This document shows positions 42,213-51,225 of a DNA stretch of 64,000 nt, piece by piece. Below the pieces are notes generated by a model. That model saw only the letters and a list, made by a program, of their open reading frames with translations, did not search any database and was not told the origin of the DNA. Numbering within the stretch: the stretch's first letter is position 1; each line of letters opens with the position of its first letter. The stretch is from contig CANQNN010000004.1 of assembly GCA_947625205.1 (NCBI GenBank), positions 62,001-126,000 of the forward strand. Direction: 5' to 3'. The stretch comes from an uncultured Lachnospiraceae bacterium. GTDB lineage: Bacteria; Bacillota; Clostridia; Lachnospirales; Lachnospiraceae. Both the position numbers and the translations under genes were made by a program.

Positions 42213-43853
42213 TTACCGTTGCCGCCTGTTCGCCGCCCCGTTCTTACCGCTGAGTCCCACCCACTTTGCCGGGTCGTACGTTTTGTGAAAAATATCCTTT
42301 TCCACCACGAAAATATCATGCATATCGTTGCAGCGCACCGCCAGATAATCTCCCTCTCTGCCAAGCATATATTTTTCTTCGTCCCAGGATGTAAATACTT
42401 TGACTCTTTCAGTCAACTCCTTTGCGTGGATGCGTGCGCCGCCGACGGCAATGCATACCTTTGCATGATCTGACAGCTTTGTAACCTCTCCCGTAGCCCG
42501 ATTATGGATCGTCGGCTCATATGCCGCGCTTCTTTTGGTGTGCATTCTATCCGCATGGTAAGGCTCATCCGTGACCGTATAGCCTTTTTCAAAATTATCC
42601 CGGCGGTTCGGATAGACCTCCCCTTTGATACCGATCATAATGATCAGGTCAGGGGTCACAACCATATCTACGTCCCCTTCCCGCGTACGAATAGTGACCG
42701 GCGTGCCCGCAGGCAGCACGTTCACGGCTTCCACATAGCCGAGGCGCACTTTCTTTTTCACATAAAGCTGCATACCGGACACATCGATATCATACTCTTT
42801 GGCGTAGATGATCTGGCAATGGTCGAAATAATCGTTCAGACGCTGGCTGAAAAAAGCCTCTGAATGCAGGGTCGGATATTCATTTTCGTACAGGACCTTG
42901 CTGATAAAGCCTCCGGCCTTCTCCCTGTGTCCTCCGCCCGAGCCGACGCCCGCGGCCAGAAACGCCGCCAGCTCATCCGCCTGCACTTCCTTGACGCAGC
43001 TTCTGACAGAAAATTTATAGCCGTCTTTTTGCTCATTATAAACGACACAGCTGTCCACCTCCGCCACCTGGATCAGAAAATCGCTGATCAGGCCGAGAAT
43101 ATTCGGGTCGCAGGGCTGGGATCTGATGATGGCGTAACGGTAATCGTCGTTGTAGATGTAACGTATCATCGCCACACCTGCGATCTCCATCTCCTGAAGG
43201 GAAAGATTGGAATTCCTGAAAAGCGTTATCAGGGACTTCTCACAGGGCACCGCCTCGCGCATATCCATATCAAGGGGCGCATAGATCTCGGCAAACTGAT
43301 TTGTATCCGTATATAGCCCATAATAAAGCGCCGTGCCGACTTCCGGATCCTCTATCTTATATCCCGCTTCCCGGAGCATACTCCATACCAGGGTAGAACA
43401 GCTTCCCAGATGGGGATCGATCTCACTTTTCTCAATATCGACGATCTCTCTCTGATGATGGTCGATGACCGCCACGTCCTCTGCGGGAAGCCTGGTCACG
43501 TTACCTGCGCCGTACTGACAGTCCACGGTAATGAGAAGCCCCGGTATCCCGGTCTGCGTCCGCGCCTGCTCACTGCGCTGCCGCGCATCCTCTCCCGCAC
43601 TGCTGCCATCTTTCGCGTCACTGCCATCTCCTGTGCTATCGATATAACGGATGGGGATATGAAGCTTATCCACCATCAGAAGCAGATTGGACTTCTGTAT
43701 CCTGCTCCTGCCCGCATACACCAACTGTACTTCTTTTCCCTTACTCTGAAAATACGTGTACAGTGCAAAGCCCGAAGCGATCGCATCCGCATCGGGGTTG
43801 TCATGGCACTGGATCGTAATAGAATCATACTGCTGCAGCTCTTCTAATTTCAT
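42213..43853 (-). CDS. DHH-family phosphoesterase with C-terminal extension
   Basis: A 546-residue protein. Residues 1-170 are a DHH domain with CHDNPDADAIASG, VDCQYGAGN and DHHQRE as metal-binding motifs; the DHHA1 signature GVGSGGGHREKAGGF is at about 300. A Ser/Gly/Ala-rich insertion (about 72-100) and a 170-residue C-terminal domain ending MLGREGDYLAVRCNDMHDI are not part of the standard NrnA oligonuclease. It may degrade nanoRNA or a cyclic dinucleotide product, but the extension makes a different substrate possible. GGGAGG precedes the ATG. Confidence 0.85.
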   Translation of the reverse strand: MKLEELQQYDSITIQCHDNPDADAIASGFALYTYFQSKGKEVQLVYAGRSRIQKSNLLLMVDKLHIPIRYIDSTGDGSDAKDGSSAGEDARQRSEQARTQTGIPGLLITVDCQYGAGNVTRLPAEDVAVIDHHQREIVDIEKSEIDPHLGSCSTLVWSMLREAGYKIEDPEVGTALYYGLYTDTNQFAEIYAPLDMDMREAVPCEKSLITLFRNSNLSLQEMEIAGVAMIRYIYNDDYRYAIIRSQPCDPNILGLISDFLIQVAEVDSCVVYNEQKDGYKFSVRSCVKEVQADELAAFLAAGVGSGGGHREKAGGFISKVLYENEYPTLHSEAFFSQRLNDYFDHCQIIYAKEYDIDVSGMQLYVKKKVRLGYVEAVNVLPAGTPVTIRTREGDVDMVVTPDLIIMIGIKGEVYPNRRDNFEKGYTVTDEPYHADRMHTKRSAAYEPTIHNRATGEVTKLSDHAKVCIAVGGARIHAKELTERVKVFTSWDEEKYMLGREGDYLAVRCNDMHDIFVVEKDIFHKTYDPAKWVGLSGKNGAANRRQR

Positions 43854-43910
43854 CTTTCCCTCCCGCTTTGTCTGATAACGGTTACACCATTCTATATGCC
43901 ACGGCTTCCG

Positions 43911-44588
43911 TCAACCGCGCTGGGGCGTACCGCCCTGCTTTATGCCGAACTTCTCCCGCATGGCGAGAAGCCTTTCGATCTGTTCTCCGGAAAGCTGATT
44001 CTGCGCACCCAGGAGCTTGCCGGTGATCAACAGGATCTTCGCGTAATATTCCATAGATTCCAGCCTGTAATACGCTGCGTACGGCTCATCCGCCCATGTG
44101 ACCGCTCCGTGATTGCCAAGCAACACGCCGTTATGTGTATGACAGAAAGGAGCGATCGCATCCGGTACTGCTTCCGTTCCCAGCTCTGCATAAGGCGCGA
44201 CCGGAACATCTCCAAGGGTAATGACCGCCTCTGCAAGAATCGGGCTGTTCAGCGGGATCCCTGCCACTGCATAGCTGGTGCAGATGGGCGGATGGGCGTG
44301 GCAGACGCTTCGAAGTTCACCGTTTTCCCGGTAAGCACGCAGATGCATCTTCAGCTCGGAGGACGGTCTGTACGTCCCCTCCAGCACATTGCCGTCCAGA
44401 TCCACTTTGACCAGCATCTTTTTCTTCATATAGCCCTTGGACACTCCGGTGGGCGTAGCCCATACCTCGTTTTTGCCGGTGCGCACAGAAATATTGCCAT
44501 CATTGGCCGCCACGAATCCGCGCACGTACATGCGCTGTCCGATATCGATGATGGCTTTCTTGGCGGCTTTGTCAGTCATATAGTTCAT
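43911..44588 (-). CDS. class II aldolase (fuculose/ribulose-phosphate aldolase-like)
   Basis: A 225-residue zinc enzyme of the class II aldolase/adducin family: NDGNISVRTG and TPTGVSKG bind the phosphate, HAHPPICTSYAVAG and GNHGAVTW carry the zinc-binding histidines. It is downstream of mtnA on the same strand. That pairing is the arrangement of the DHAP shunt, in which an aldolase splits 5-methylthioribulose-1-phosphate or 5-deoxyribulose-1-phosphate to DHAP and an aldehyde. The substrate is inferred only from context. AAAGGAG lies 5 nt before the ATG. Confidence 0.87.
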   Translation of the reverse strand: MNYMTDKAAKKAIIDIGQRMYVRGFVAANDGNISVRTGKNEVWATPTGVSKGYMKKKMLVKVDLDGNVLEGTYRPSSELKMHLRAYRENGELRSVCHAHPPICTSYAVAGIPLNSPILAEAVITLGDVPVAPYAELGTEAVPDAIAPFCHTHNGVLLGNHGAVTWADEPYAAYYRLESMEYYAKILLITGKLLGAQNQLSGEQIERLLAMREKFGIKQGGTPQRG

Positions 44589-44623
44589 GTTGTCTCCTTT
44601 GTATTATCCTCTAGTATCATTTA

Positions 44624-44759
44624 TCACATGAATTTTGCGATATCATAAGCAGGTGGTTTGCAGCCGCCGGTGCTTAACGAGGTTTTTTCGAGTTTAGCAC
44701 CGCTGCGAGATGCAATGCAGCGGAAGCGTGCCTGCGATGATATCGTAAAATCCATGTGA
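44624..44759. repeat. 136-nt palindromic element between mtnA and the aldolase gene
   Basis: Outer arms 44624-44653 and 44731-44759 are mostly complementary (TCACATG...TTTTGCGATATCAT with ATGATATCGTAAAA...CATGTGA); an inner hairpin pairs GGTGCTTAACGAG (44669-44681) with CGAGTTTAGCACC (44689-44701) around a T-rich loop. No ORF. It could be a MITE-like element or a structured RNA in the operon. Confidence 0.6.
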
Positions 44760-44845
44760 ATATAACTAGCTTCAAACGCTCGTGTAAACTCCGACTGTTG
44801 TAAACTACTGTTATGATAGCATAACATTCATGCGGATACTGCTAT

Positions 44846-45925
44846 TCATAAATGCTCGAACAATTTTGCAAACGATTCCGTATACGGCGGCCGCAGCACG
44901 CCATACTCCGTCACAATGCCGGAGATCAGATCGTTGTCCGTCACGTCGAACGCCGGATTGAACACTTTGACCCCTGCGGGCGCCATCGGCTTCTCATACC
45001 ACATATCCGTTACTTCGCCGGCGGGACGTTCTTCGATCACGATATCCGCGCCGGTAGGCGTATTCATGTCGATGGTCGAGGTCGGGGCGCACACATAGAA
45101 GGGCACGTTGTAACGCTTCGCTACCGTTGCGACCACGGACGTACCGATCTTATTGGCCGTATCGCCGTTGGCCGCTACGCGGTCGCAGCCCACGAACACC
45201 GCATTGACCCAGCCGTTTCTCATGACCGTAGCAGACATGTTGTCGCAGATCAGTGTCACATCCACGCCCGACGCCTGCAGCTCATACGCCGTCAATCGCG
45301 CCCCCTGCAGAAGTGGTCTGGTCTCATCCGCATAAACACGAAAGCGGTAGCCCCGTTCCTGTCCCAGATAGATGGGCGCAGTCGCCGTGCCGTATTTACA
45401 AGTAGCAAGCTGCCCTGCATTGCAGTGGGTCAGGATTCCGTCGCCCGGCTTAAGCAGCGTCAGTCCGTGTTCGCCGATGGTCCGGCACACACGAATATCC
45501 TCCTCCTTCATGGCGACCGCCGTCTCCTTTAACTTCCGCCTGATCTCATCCACAGGAAGCGTCCGGTTGTCTGTGCACACCCGTTCCATCCGGTTAAGCG
45601 CCCATGAGAGATTGACCGCCGTAGGTCTGGCAGAGTTCAGATAATTCTTGTACTCGCAGAACTTCCGGTAAAAGGTCTCATAATCCTGCGCGTCGATCCC
45701 TTTTGCCAGCAGATAGATGCCAAACGCCGCCGCTACGCCGATGGCAGGCGCACCGCGCACCTTCAGAAGATAAATCGCGTCCCAAATCTCCTGCGCGGTA
45801 TGCAGCCGCAGCAGCTCCGTCACCGCAGGCAGCTTTGTCTGGTCGATCACGACCAACGCACTGTCCGCATCATCTAACGCCACCGTCTCATATTCCATGA
45901 TATTTTTATTCTGTTCCATACCCAT
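44846..45925 (-). CDS. mtnA: methylthioribose-1-phosphate isomerase
   Basis: A 359-residue enzyme of the eIF2B-alpha/MtnA fold that converts 5-methylthioribose-1-phosphate (or 5-deoxyribose-1-phosphate) to the ribulose form. The catalytic Cys is in [10 protein letters not shown] and the Asp in [33 protein letters not shown] is a family signature. GGAGG precedes the ATG at 5 nt. Next downstream gene: class II aldolase. No mtnK, mtnN or mtnB gene is present in the window. Confidence 0.93.
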   Translation of the reverse strand: MGMEQNKNIMEYETVALDDADSALVVIDQTKLPAVTELLRLHTAQEIWDAIYLLKVRGAPAIGVAAAFGIYLLAKGIDAQDYETFYRKFCEYKNYLNSARPTAVNLSWALNRMERVCTDNRTLPVDEIRRKLKETAVAMKEEDIRVCRTIGEHGLTLLKPGDGILTHCNAGQLATCKYGTATAPIYLGQERGYRFRVYADETRPLLQGARLTAYELQASGVDVTLICDNMSATVMRNGWVNAVFVGCDRVAANGDTANKIGTSVVATVAKRYNVPFYVCAPTSTIDMNTPTGADIVIEERPAGEVTDMWYEKPMAPAGVKVFNPAFDVTDNDLISGIVTEYGVLRPPYTESFAKLFEHL

Positions 45926-45949
45926 AAAAACCTCCGTGCCTTCTTATCT

Positions 45950-46444
45950 TCAGCCTTCCTGCTGCATTTCCTGATACCATTCATCTATCACGTCATGAAT
46001 CGTCAGATCGGCTTTTTTGCCTAAAATCGGTTCATATGCATAGTCTGCGCACAGCTTGTTCCCCGCAACATCGTACACCAGCTTGATCTGTGTAGGCATA
46101 TCCCGGTGGTATTGCAGGCAGAGTTCCCTGACGGATCTTACCTTTTCATTGAGAGCGCTTACCGCCGTTTTCTGACTACCCAGAGAAACGTCATATTCCG
46201 GATCGCCGTTCTTTCGCGCATCGTTCAGCTTATGCTTTTTGACGGTCTTTCCGTTGATCCGGCAGAAAAAATCGGCGGCGATCACGTTGTCCTCGCAGGA
46301 GCAGTAAATAAAGAGTTTTTCGGCTTTTCCTTCCGTATAGTCCAGACAGATCTGCGTCATATCGGTCTGTAACTGCAAAAAATAATCTTCAAAAACTTTT
46401 TTGCTTTTTGTTCCAAAGAATCCTTTGATAAAAAATCCAGACAC
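45950..46444 (-). CDS. hypothetical protein, possible immunity-type protein
   Basis: A 164-residue protein starting at GTG 46444, chosen because GGAGG lies 8 nt upstream and the preceding gene ends at 46464; the open frame extends further but would overlap it. The N terminus GFFIKGFFGTKSKKVFEDYF leads to strands and helices ending LCADYAYEPILGKKADLTIH-DVIDEWYQEM. The C-terminal D/E-rich Tyr/Trp pattern is reminiscent of small immunity proteins such as the YezG type, but I would not assign it. It is the last of four genes in one strand direction. Confidence 0.5.
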   Translation of the reverse strand: MSGFFIKGFFGTKSKKVFEDYFLQLQTDMTQICLDYTEGKAEKLFIYCSCEDNVIAADFFCRINGKTVKKHKLNDARKNGDPEYDVSLGSQKTAVSALNEKVRSVRELCLQYHRDMPTQIKLVYDVAGNKLCADYAYEPILGKKADLTIHDVIDEWYQEMQQEG

Positions 46445-46463
46445 CGAATCGTCCTCCGTTTCC

Positions 46464-47054
46464 CTATGATCTACTTTTGTTTTGCAGATATGAGACTGCC
46501 AGATTCGAAAAGCTTCTGCCCACATCGCCAAAATAACCGATCTGTTTTGTGCGGCACAGATCAAGCGCCTTTTCAAATTCTCCGTTGTGGATCAGCACGA
46601 TCGCCTCGATCACTTCCTGCTGGTAGCGGATATCCCTGTATTGCGCGAGAAAATCTTCTTCTCTGTAGTTTTCGGACAACGAGGTCAATTCTTCAAATGT
46701 ACGCGCAACGATTCCGTCTATCTGAGAAGGATCTGCCGCTTCATACTCCCTTTCCCGTATCATGGATCGGATCGTAAACGCGCCAATGCCCCGCAAGCTG
46801 ACAGGCGCCTTCTTGTTGTCTTCCATTTCCAGAATATCCCACAAGATATCGTCCAGCCAGAAAGGCTTGGCGCAGAAATACGCCTGTACGCGGTCCTCGT
46901 GCATGGACAGCACCGTGGAGTAAAACATCGCATTTTGAACGCGATAAAACACAAAGTCCTTCTTTTTCAGATGATAGGTTTTAAAGGCTTCCTTTGTTTT
47001 ATTTTCCAGACATTTTTCCAGTTCCTTATACTTCTTCTGCTCTTCCCGTGTCAT
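46464..47054 (-). CDS. hypothetical protein of the 46-49 kb cluster
   Basis: A 196-residue soluble protein, mainly helical, with a charged N-terminal coiled segment (EEQKKYKELEKCLENKTKEAF) and Trp-rich middle (FWLDDILWDILEME). It has no recognised family. AAAGGA lies 9 nt before the ATG at 47054, and the gene overlaps the upstream one by 29 nt. Confidence 0.55.
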   Translation of the reverse strand: MTREEQKKYKELEKCLENKTKEAFKTYHLKKKDFVFYRVQNAMFYSTVLSMHEDRVQAYFCAKPFWLDDILWDILEMEDNKKAPVSLRGIGAFTIRSMIREREYEAADPSQIDGIVARTFEELTSLSENYREEDFLAQYRDIRYQQEVIEAIVLIHNGEFEKALDLCRTKQIGYFGDVGRSFSNLAVSYLQNKSRS

Positions 47055-47616
47055 GTTGTATATTCCTTTCTGCACCGATCGTACCGTAGTCCTGCTGCAG
47101 CAGTTTTAACACCGCCTGCCCGATCGTTTCCTCGGAAGCGGAGGAGGAGAGGATGATGCGGCTCTCCCCGTCTTTCGGAGAATCATATGCGCCATAGGAA
47201 TCCCGTACCATCGCCTCCAATGTCAGCGTCTTTCCTCTTCTGAAAATATCTATGCACTGAAATCTTTTGCTGAAAGATCGAAAGCCGTTGATGCCCTTGA
47301 TCCCTGTCAACTGCCAGAATTTAAAGTCTTCCACATCTTTTCGATCCACGAATCCGGCTTTCTTCGACCTTCGCAGACTTTTCCGGACCATCGCGCCCAG
47401 TTCTTTTGGCGGGGTTTTGACCGCAGCCGTTTCCAGGGGCGGGACGGAAAGCCACGCCACCGAATCCTTCTGTACGGCGCTTGTAATAATGAGGTATCCC
47501 TGCATGGGATGATAATACACCTCCACCCGGTCCTCCCGCAAGCGCCTGATTCTGCGCCGGATCTTACTTATGATATCATGCAGAAAGGTCTGGCATTTAC
47601 TCTGTTTCCCTGTCAA
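47026..47616 (-). CDS. hypothetical protein, possibly CdiI/DUF1436-like
   Basis: A 196-residue protein with TTG start at 47616 (AGAGG 6 nt upstream). The basic N terminus (SKIRRRIRRLREDRVEVYYH) is followed by a beta-rich middle and the C-terminal stretch ASEETIGQAVLKLLQQD, similar to the end of DUF1436/CdiI-type immunity proteins. That is a weak pattern match. It is followed by two further unknown genes. Confidence 0.45.
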   Translation of the reverse strand: MTGKQSKCQTFLHDIISKIRRRIRRLREDRVEVYYHPMQGYLIITSAVQKDSVAWLSVPPLETAAVKTPPKELGAMVRKSLRRSKKAGFVDRKDVEDFKFWQLTGIKGINGFRSFSKRFQCIDIFRRGKTLTLEAMVRDSYGAYDSPKDGESRIILSSSASEETIGQAVLKLLQQDYGTIGAERNIQHDTGRAEEV

Positions 47617-47671
47617 TGTCTTCCTCTACCTCCCGCGCAATCTCTTTCATGGTGCCAAGCCAGTTATCCAA
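47597..47671 (-). other. small open frame overlapping the start of the 47.0 kb gene
   Basis: A frame of 24 codons from TTG 47671 (or 17 from ATG 47650) to the TAA at 47597: LDNWLGTMKEIAREVEEDID, an amphipathic helix. It overlaps the TTG start of the next gene. It may be a relic of a C-terminal gene fragment or a small coupled peptide. Confidence 0.3.
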
Positions 47672-47703
47672 CTGCTCCAGCTTTCCTCTTTCCTTGTTCG
47701 TTG

Positions 47704-49305
47704 CTATTTTTCTTTGGGTTGGAAAAACAGGTTTTTCAGCCGTCCAAAAAACGTTCCCGTCTCTTGCTTTCCCGGTGCTTCCTGTTCCGTGTCCAAAGAA
47801 CAGAGGTATCTATACAGGGTATCATCGCCGAATTTTTCCTGAAATGCTTTGGCATATTCTAAGGCGTCCTTGCCTTGTTTATCTCGGTAATGAACGTCCG
47901 CGCCGCTCTCGATCAGGAAGCAAACGACCTCCGTTTCTCCGTACCACGCCGCTGACGTCAGAGTTTCCGACAGCACTGCGGTCTTTTCTTTTTTCGGAAT
48001 ATGGGGTATGAGCTTCTGCAGGACCCCGATCCGTTTCGCCAGATATTCCGGCCGCTTTTCCTGCCCCATGACCGCATGTTTCATATACGGCCCGATGTCC
48101 GCGATATCGCCCGCGCGCTCCAGCGCATATACGAGCACCTCGATATTCTGATTGCCGCAGGCGGGGATCATGAGTTTCTCCCAGTTCTCTCTTGTGAACG
48201 GCGTTTTGGCATTTATTTCTTCAATATGGGCGATGATCTGTTCTGCAGGCAGTTCGTCCGTATTGTGGCCGATATAGCGCTGCAGATCTTTTAATTCGTC
48301 CTCGGAGAGACCGTCCGGGGTAGTACCATTTCCCGGTGCTTCCTCATGTTCCCGGAGCGTGCCGGGCTCTGCGCCCAGCAGTTCTTCCATCATCCGGTCG
48401 GCATCCAGATACCATGCCTTTTTCTCGGTATTGGACAGGTAGGGGCTGTCGGAGTCCAGATATTTTTGACAGATGCGCGTGACGGCGGCAGGTTTTTGCA
48501 GAATAGTATTGATTTCGGTAAGCGGCGCTTCACAGGCGATGTACAGCTCGTCCGGCAGATGCTCCTGCGCAAGCAGCCACTGCACATAGCCTTGGGAGAA
48601 ATTCTTATATTCCGGCAGCGTTACGGCGGCAAATTCTTCCACTGTCCAGAAACGTCTGGCTAACATCAGCAGACCGTAGGCGTTCTGGCACTGCATTTTC
48701 CTGTGCGGTGCGATATCGGCTCTGTTATAGCCGGCGCATAAGCTCTGCAGGCTTTCCGACAGGCGGGCGCTGTCATGATTTAAGACAGCCAGCAAACAGG
48801 AAATCACAGACCGCTCCCAGATGGGTTTCTTAGACGATGCAAATTTTTCCGCCTTTGCCATGACTGTATCCTGCGCATAGACCGCTTTGTCCCCGGTATT
48901 GTACAACAAACACAGCAGAACATTGGTGCCGTGTATGTACATCGGATAGCCGTTTGATGCAAGCGGCAGCCCTTCCGGCAGGATCCGGTAGATATTGTCC
49001 GCATCCGCGCAGGCTAAAAGATCAAGCAGCGGCCACAGACGGGCACAGTGGTCATAGCCGCCGCGAGACGGCAGAAGCGTGATCTTGGCAATCTGATAGA
49101 AAATACGCTGTAATCCGGCATAATCCTCTTCTTTCACGGTCTGAGCAAGCACCTTCTCAAAGAGCGCCTGATGGTAAGGATTGCCGGAGAGCGCGTTTAA
49201 AATACTCCTAAAATAAGCGGGACTTCCTTCGGCCCAGGTCTCCCTTGCGGAAGCGGCGCTTTCCATCAAACCCTTCATGTATTGGTCGCGTTCTGTATTC
49301 TCCAT
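47704..49305 (-). CDS. helical protein with C-terminal ankyrin repeat
   Basis: A 533-residue soluble protein. The first 330 residues are helix-rich (similar in texture to Imm49-type immunity proteins); the C-terminal part has an ankyrin repeat unit (LTSAAWYGETEVVCFLIESG, ADVHYRDKQGKDALEYAKA). Ankyrin units in bacterial immunity proteins bind cognate toxins; this is only an inference. It leads a run of four unknown genes on the minus strand. Function unknown. Confidence 0.6.
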   Translation of the reverse strand: MENTERDQYMKGLMESAASARETWAEGSPAYFRSILNALSGNPYHQALFEKVLAQTVKEEDYAGLQRIFYQIAKITLLPSRGGYDHCARLWPLLDLLACADADNIYRILPEGLPLASNGYPMYIHGTNVLLCLLYNTGDKAVYAQDTVMAKAEKFASSKKPIWERSVISCLLAVLNHDSARLSESLQSLCAGYNRADIAPHRKMQCQNAYGLLMLARRFWTVEEFAAVTLPEYKNFSQGYVQWLLAQEHLPDELYIACEAPLTEINTILQKPAAVTRICQKYLDSDSPYLSNTEKKAWYLDADRMMEELLGAEPGTLREHEEAPGNGTTPDGLSEDELKDLQRYIGHNTDELPAEQIIAHIEEINAKTPFTRENWEKLMIPACGNQNIEVLVYALERAGDIADIGPYMKHAVMGQEKRPEYLAKRIGVLQKLIPHIPKKEKTAVLSETLTSAAWYGETEVVCFLIESGADVHYRDKQGKDALEYAKAFQEKFGDDTLYRYLCSLDTEQEAPGKQETGTFFGRLKNLFFQPKEK

Positions 49306-49379
49306 CCTTTTCCTCCCTGCCTGCGTGTCCGTTTTGCATTTACATATTTCAACACATTACCTTTATTATATTCTCTGAC

Positions 49380-49490
49380 GCCAGTAACGTAAACTATTTC
49401 GTAAGAATCGCTTTGCGATTCTTGAGACGCAGATTGCTGAATCTGCATCTATTTTACCATATTATAGCCAGTGCAGAAACTACTTGAAAT
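49380..49490. repeat. palindromic intergenic repeat, copy A
   Basis: Contains AAGAATCGC/GCGATTCTT (49403-49411 and 49415-49423) and GCAGATT/AATCTGC (49429-49435 and 49440-49446). Its left end, GCCAGTAACGTAAACTATTT, resembles the left end of the 53.2 kb element. Confidence 0.55.
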
Positions 49491-49505
49491 ACATTCAAGA
49501 ATTTT

Positions 49506-49560
49506 AAAGGATAAAAGGAGAACTGGCAAAACGATACACCAGCCCTCCTTTTATCCGTAA
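49506..49560 (-). terminator. terminator of the sigma/anti-sigma operon
   Basis: GGATAAAAGGAG pairs with CTCCTTTTATCC; an inner CTGG/CCAG extends the stem. On the minus strand it is followed by TTTAAAATT, about 45 nt after the stop at 49599. Confidence 0.8.
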
Positions 49561-49598
49561 AATATCAGTCTGTTTTCTTCTTTCTTTATGCTGTATGG

Positions 49599-50393
49599 CT
49601 ATCTCATTGTATTGACAATATTCTTCAGGGTATCTATAGAAACCCTTCCTTTTAAGGAATAGCGAACCCCATCTGCCACAAAAATTGCCACTTTTTCTGA
49701 AACATAATCTTCCATATTTTCCGCATTCACCGTGTCCTGTATGATATTCACCCTATAACCCTGATCTGATGTATAACTTTCTACAAATTTGTATAGTCCA
49801 AGATAATCTGTATCCCAGCCATTACGCATTTGGTCTTCACTAAGGATCAAGTCAGCAGTCAGCGAAACAGGGGAATAATACTCTTTCCCATGACTATACG
49901 AATATCGGTTTTCTGCTTCTATGAATTGGTAGCTGCCCGTATCGCCCAGAATATAATTGTTCACTGTAATAATTGCAAAATCTTTCATGTCTGTCTTAAC
50001 CCGGCACAGCATATAGGGATTGTCAAGAGACAGAGCCGTATCCAACAGCTTAACTCCTAACTCATCTTTTATTGCGTTGTAATCGCTGTAATCCTTGTTA
50101 ATAGTTCCGTATTCATCAGGTATATCATCCAATTTATTCATTTGCACGATCTGCATGGAATCCAGTTCCGGCAGTACCTCCTCATTTACATGAACCTTGT
50201 TCAATATATAGTTTCCGGCATAGACAGTAGTTCCTGCTAAAACAACGACTGCAAAAGATGCTGCAAGGCTTCTCCACACCCGGCCGGGTTTACGGGAAAC
50301 AGCTTTGTGTCTGATCTTATTTTTAATCTCATCGTTCAGTTTTATCTGTCTAAGTTCCGAATCAATCATACTTTTTACGTTATTTTGGGTCAT
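49599..50393 (-). CDS. anti-sigma factor-like membrane protein
   Basis: A 264-residue protein: a 40-residue cytoplasmic part, a transmembrane helix (about 42-62, SLAASFAVVVLAGTTVYAGN) and an extracytoplasmic domain. It overlaps the ECF sigma gene by 14 nt, which is the main evidence that it is the cognate anti-sigma factor. GGAGG precedes the ATG at 6 nt. The signal it senses is not evident. Confidence 0.75.
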   Translation of the reverse strand: MTQNNVKSMIDSELRQIKLNDEIKNKIRHKAVSRKPGRVWRSLAASFAVVVLAGTTVYAGNYILNKVHVNEEVLPELDSMQIVQMNKLDDIPDEYGTINKDYSDYNAIKDELGVKLLDTALSLDNPYMLCRVKTDMKDFAIITVNNYILGDTGSYQFIEAENRYSYSHGKEYYSPVSLTADLILSEDQMRNGWDTDYLGLYKFVESYTSDQGYRVNIIQDTVNAENMEDYVSEKVAIFVADGVRYSLKGRVSIDTLKNIVNTMR

Positions 50394-50883
50394 AGCCTGC
50401 CTCCGTTAAAATTTTTTTCATTTTGCCTCTTGCTCTGCTTAAACGTTGTATCGTTGCATTTTCTGATTTTCCGGTGACTATGGCAATTTCCTTAACAGAC
50501 AGTTCCTGGTAATAGTACAGTACAATAATCTGCCTGTCATCTGCATTCAAATCCATAATGGCTGCTGACACACTGTCTTTCTCCAAAAAATCATTGATTG
50601 GGTCATCGCCAATCCTATTCATATGATCTTCCAGATTATTTTGACGTGTACGGAACCAGCGGGTTCTCATTACATTTTTACAACAATTGATAGCAATACG
50701 CATTAACCATGTCTTTTCACTTGATTTGTGTTCAAATGTGTCATAGGATCTCATCGCTTTTATAAAAGTTTCCTGAACAGCATCTTCCGCAAGCTGATAG
50801 TCTTTCAAATACAAATAGCAGGTACGCAGAAGTTCATCGCCATACTCATGCATTAGTTTCTCTAAAAATTGTTCTGCCGGCAT
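50380..50883 (-). CDS. ECF-type RNA polymerase sigma factor
   Basis: A 167-residue sigma-70-like factor. Region 2 includes YLKDYQLAEDAVQETFIKA and WLMRIAINCCKN; region 4 is LNADDRQIIVLYYYQELSVKEIAIVTGKSE (with the recognition helix ATIQRLSRARGKM). Length and layout are those of ECF factors. AGGAGG is 14 nt before the ATG, a little far. Its target genes are not identified; the operon is probably autoregulated. Confidence 0.92.
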   Translation of the reverse strand: MPAEQFLEKLMHEYGDELLRTCYLYLKDYQLAEDAVQETFIKAMRSYDTFEHKSSEKTWLMRIAINCCKNVMRTRWFRTRQNNLEDHMNRIGDDPINDFLEKDSVSAAIMDLNADDRQIIVLYYYQELSVKEIAIVTGKSENATIQRLSRARGKMKKILTEAGYDPK

Positions 50884-51225
50884 TTTAGTTTTGCGTTCCT
50901 CCTTTCATTTATTAGACACATTAAGAGGATGAAATATTACATAGATTTATAAAATAGTTTCAATTTTTTAGCAATATCGCTTTTTAATACATCTTCCTCC
51001 CTCTGCTCAGTCCTGCTGACAGTCCACTATCCGCCCTCGTTCTGCTCCACACGTTCAAGGTTGGCTTTGCCCTTTCACTGACCGGAGAAAACGTGGGCAA
51101 AACGATTTCAGCAACCGCAGAAACAAAAAGCAGCAAATCTTTTGGAAAGACTTACTGCTTCGTGATTCTATAAAATTAAATATGACTGTATAGCAGGTTT
51201 ATCTACTATAGATGCTGATAACTGA
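50884..51225. other. intergenic region with no gene seen
   Basis: About 340 nt upstream of the ECF sigma gene and downstream of the AraC remnant. It holds the terminator at 51124-51160; no ORF of note and no clear ECF promoter repeat was recognised. Confidence 0.5.
51124..51161 (-). terminator. terminator after the AraC remnant
   Basis: AAGCAG...CTGCTT stem (51128-51133 with 51155-51160) with inner AA.TCTTT pairing; on the minus strand it ends CTGCTTTTTGTTT. Confidence 0.65.

Noticed and set aside
44589..44845. A tRNA or SAM riboswitch in the mtnA-aldolase gap
   Set aside because: The stems do not form a cloverleaf, and no SAM-box consensus is present.
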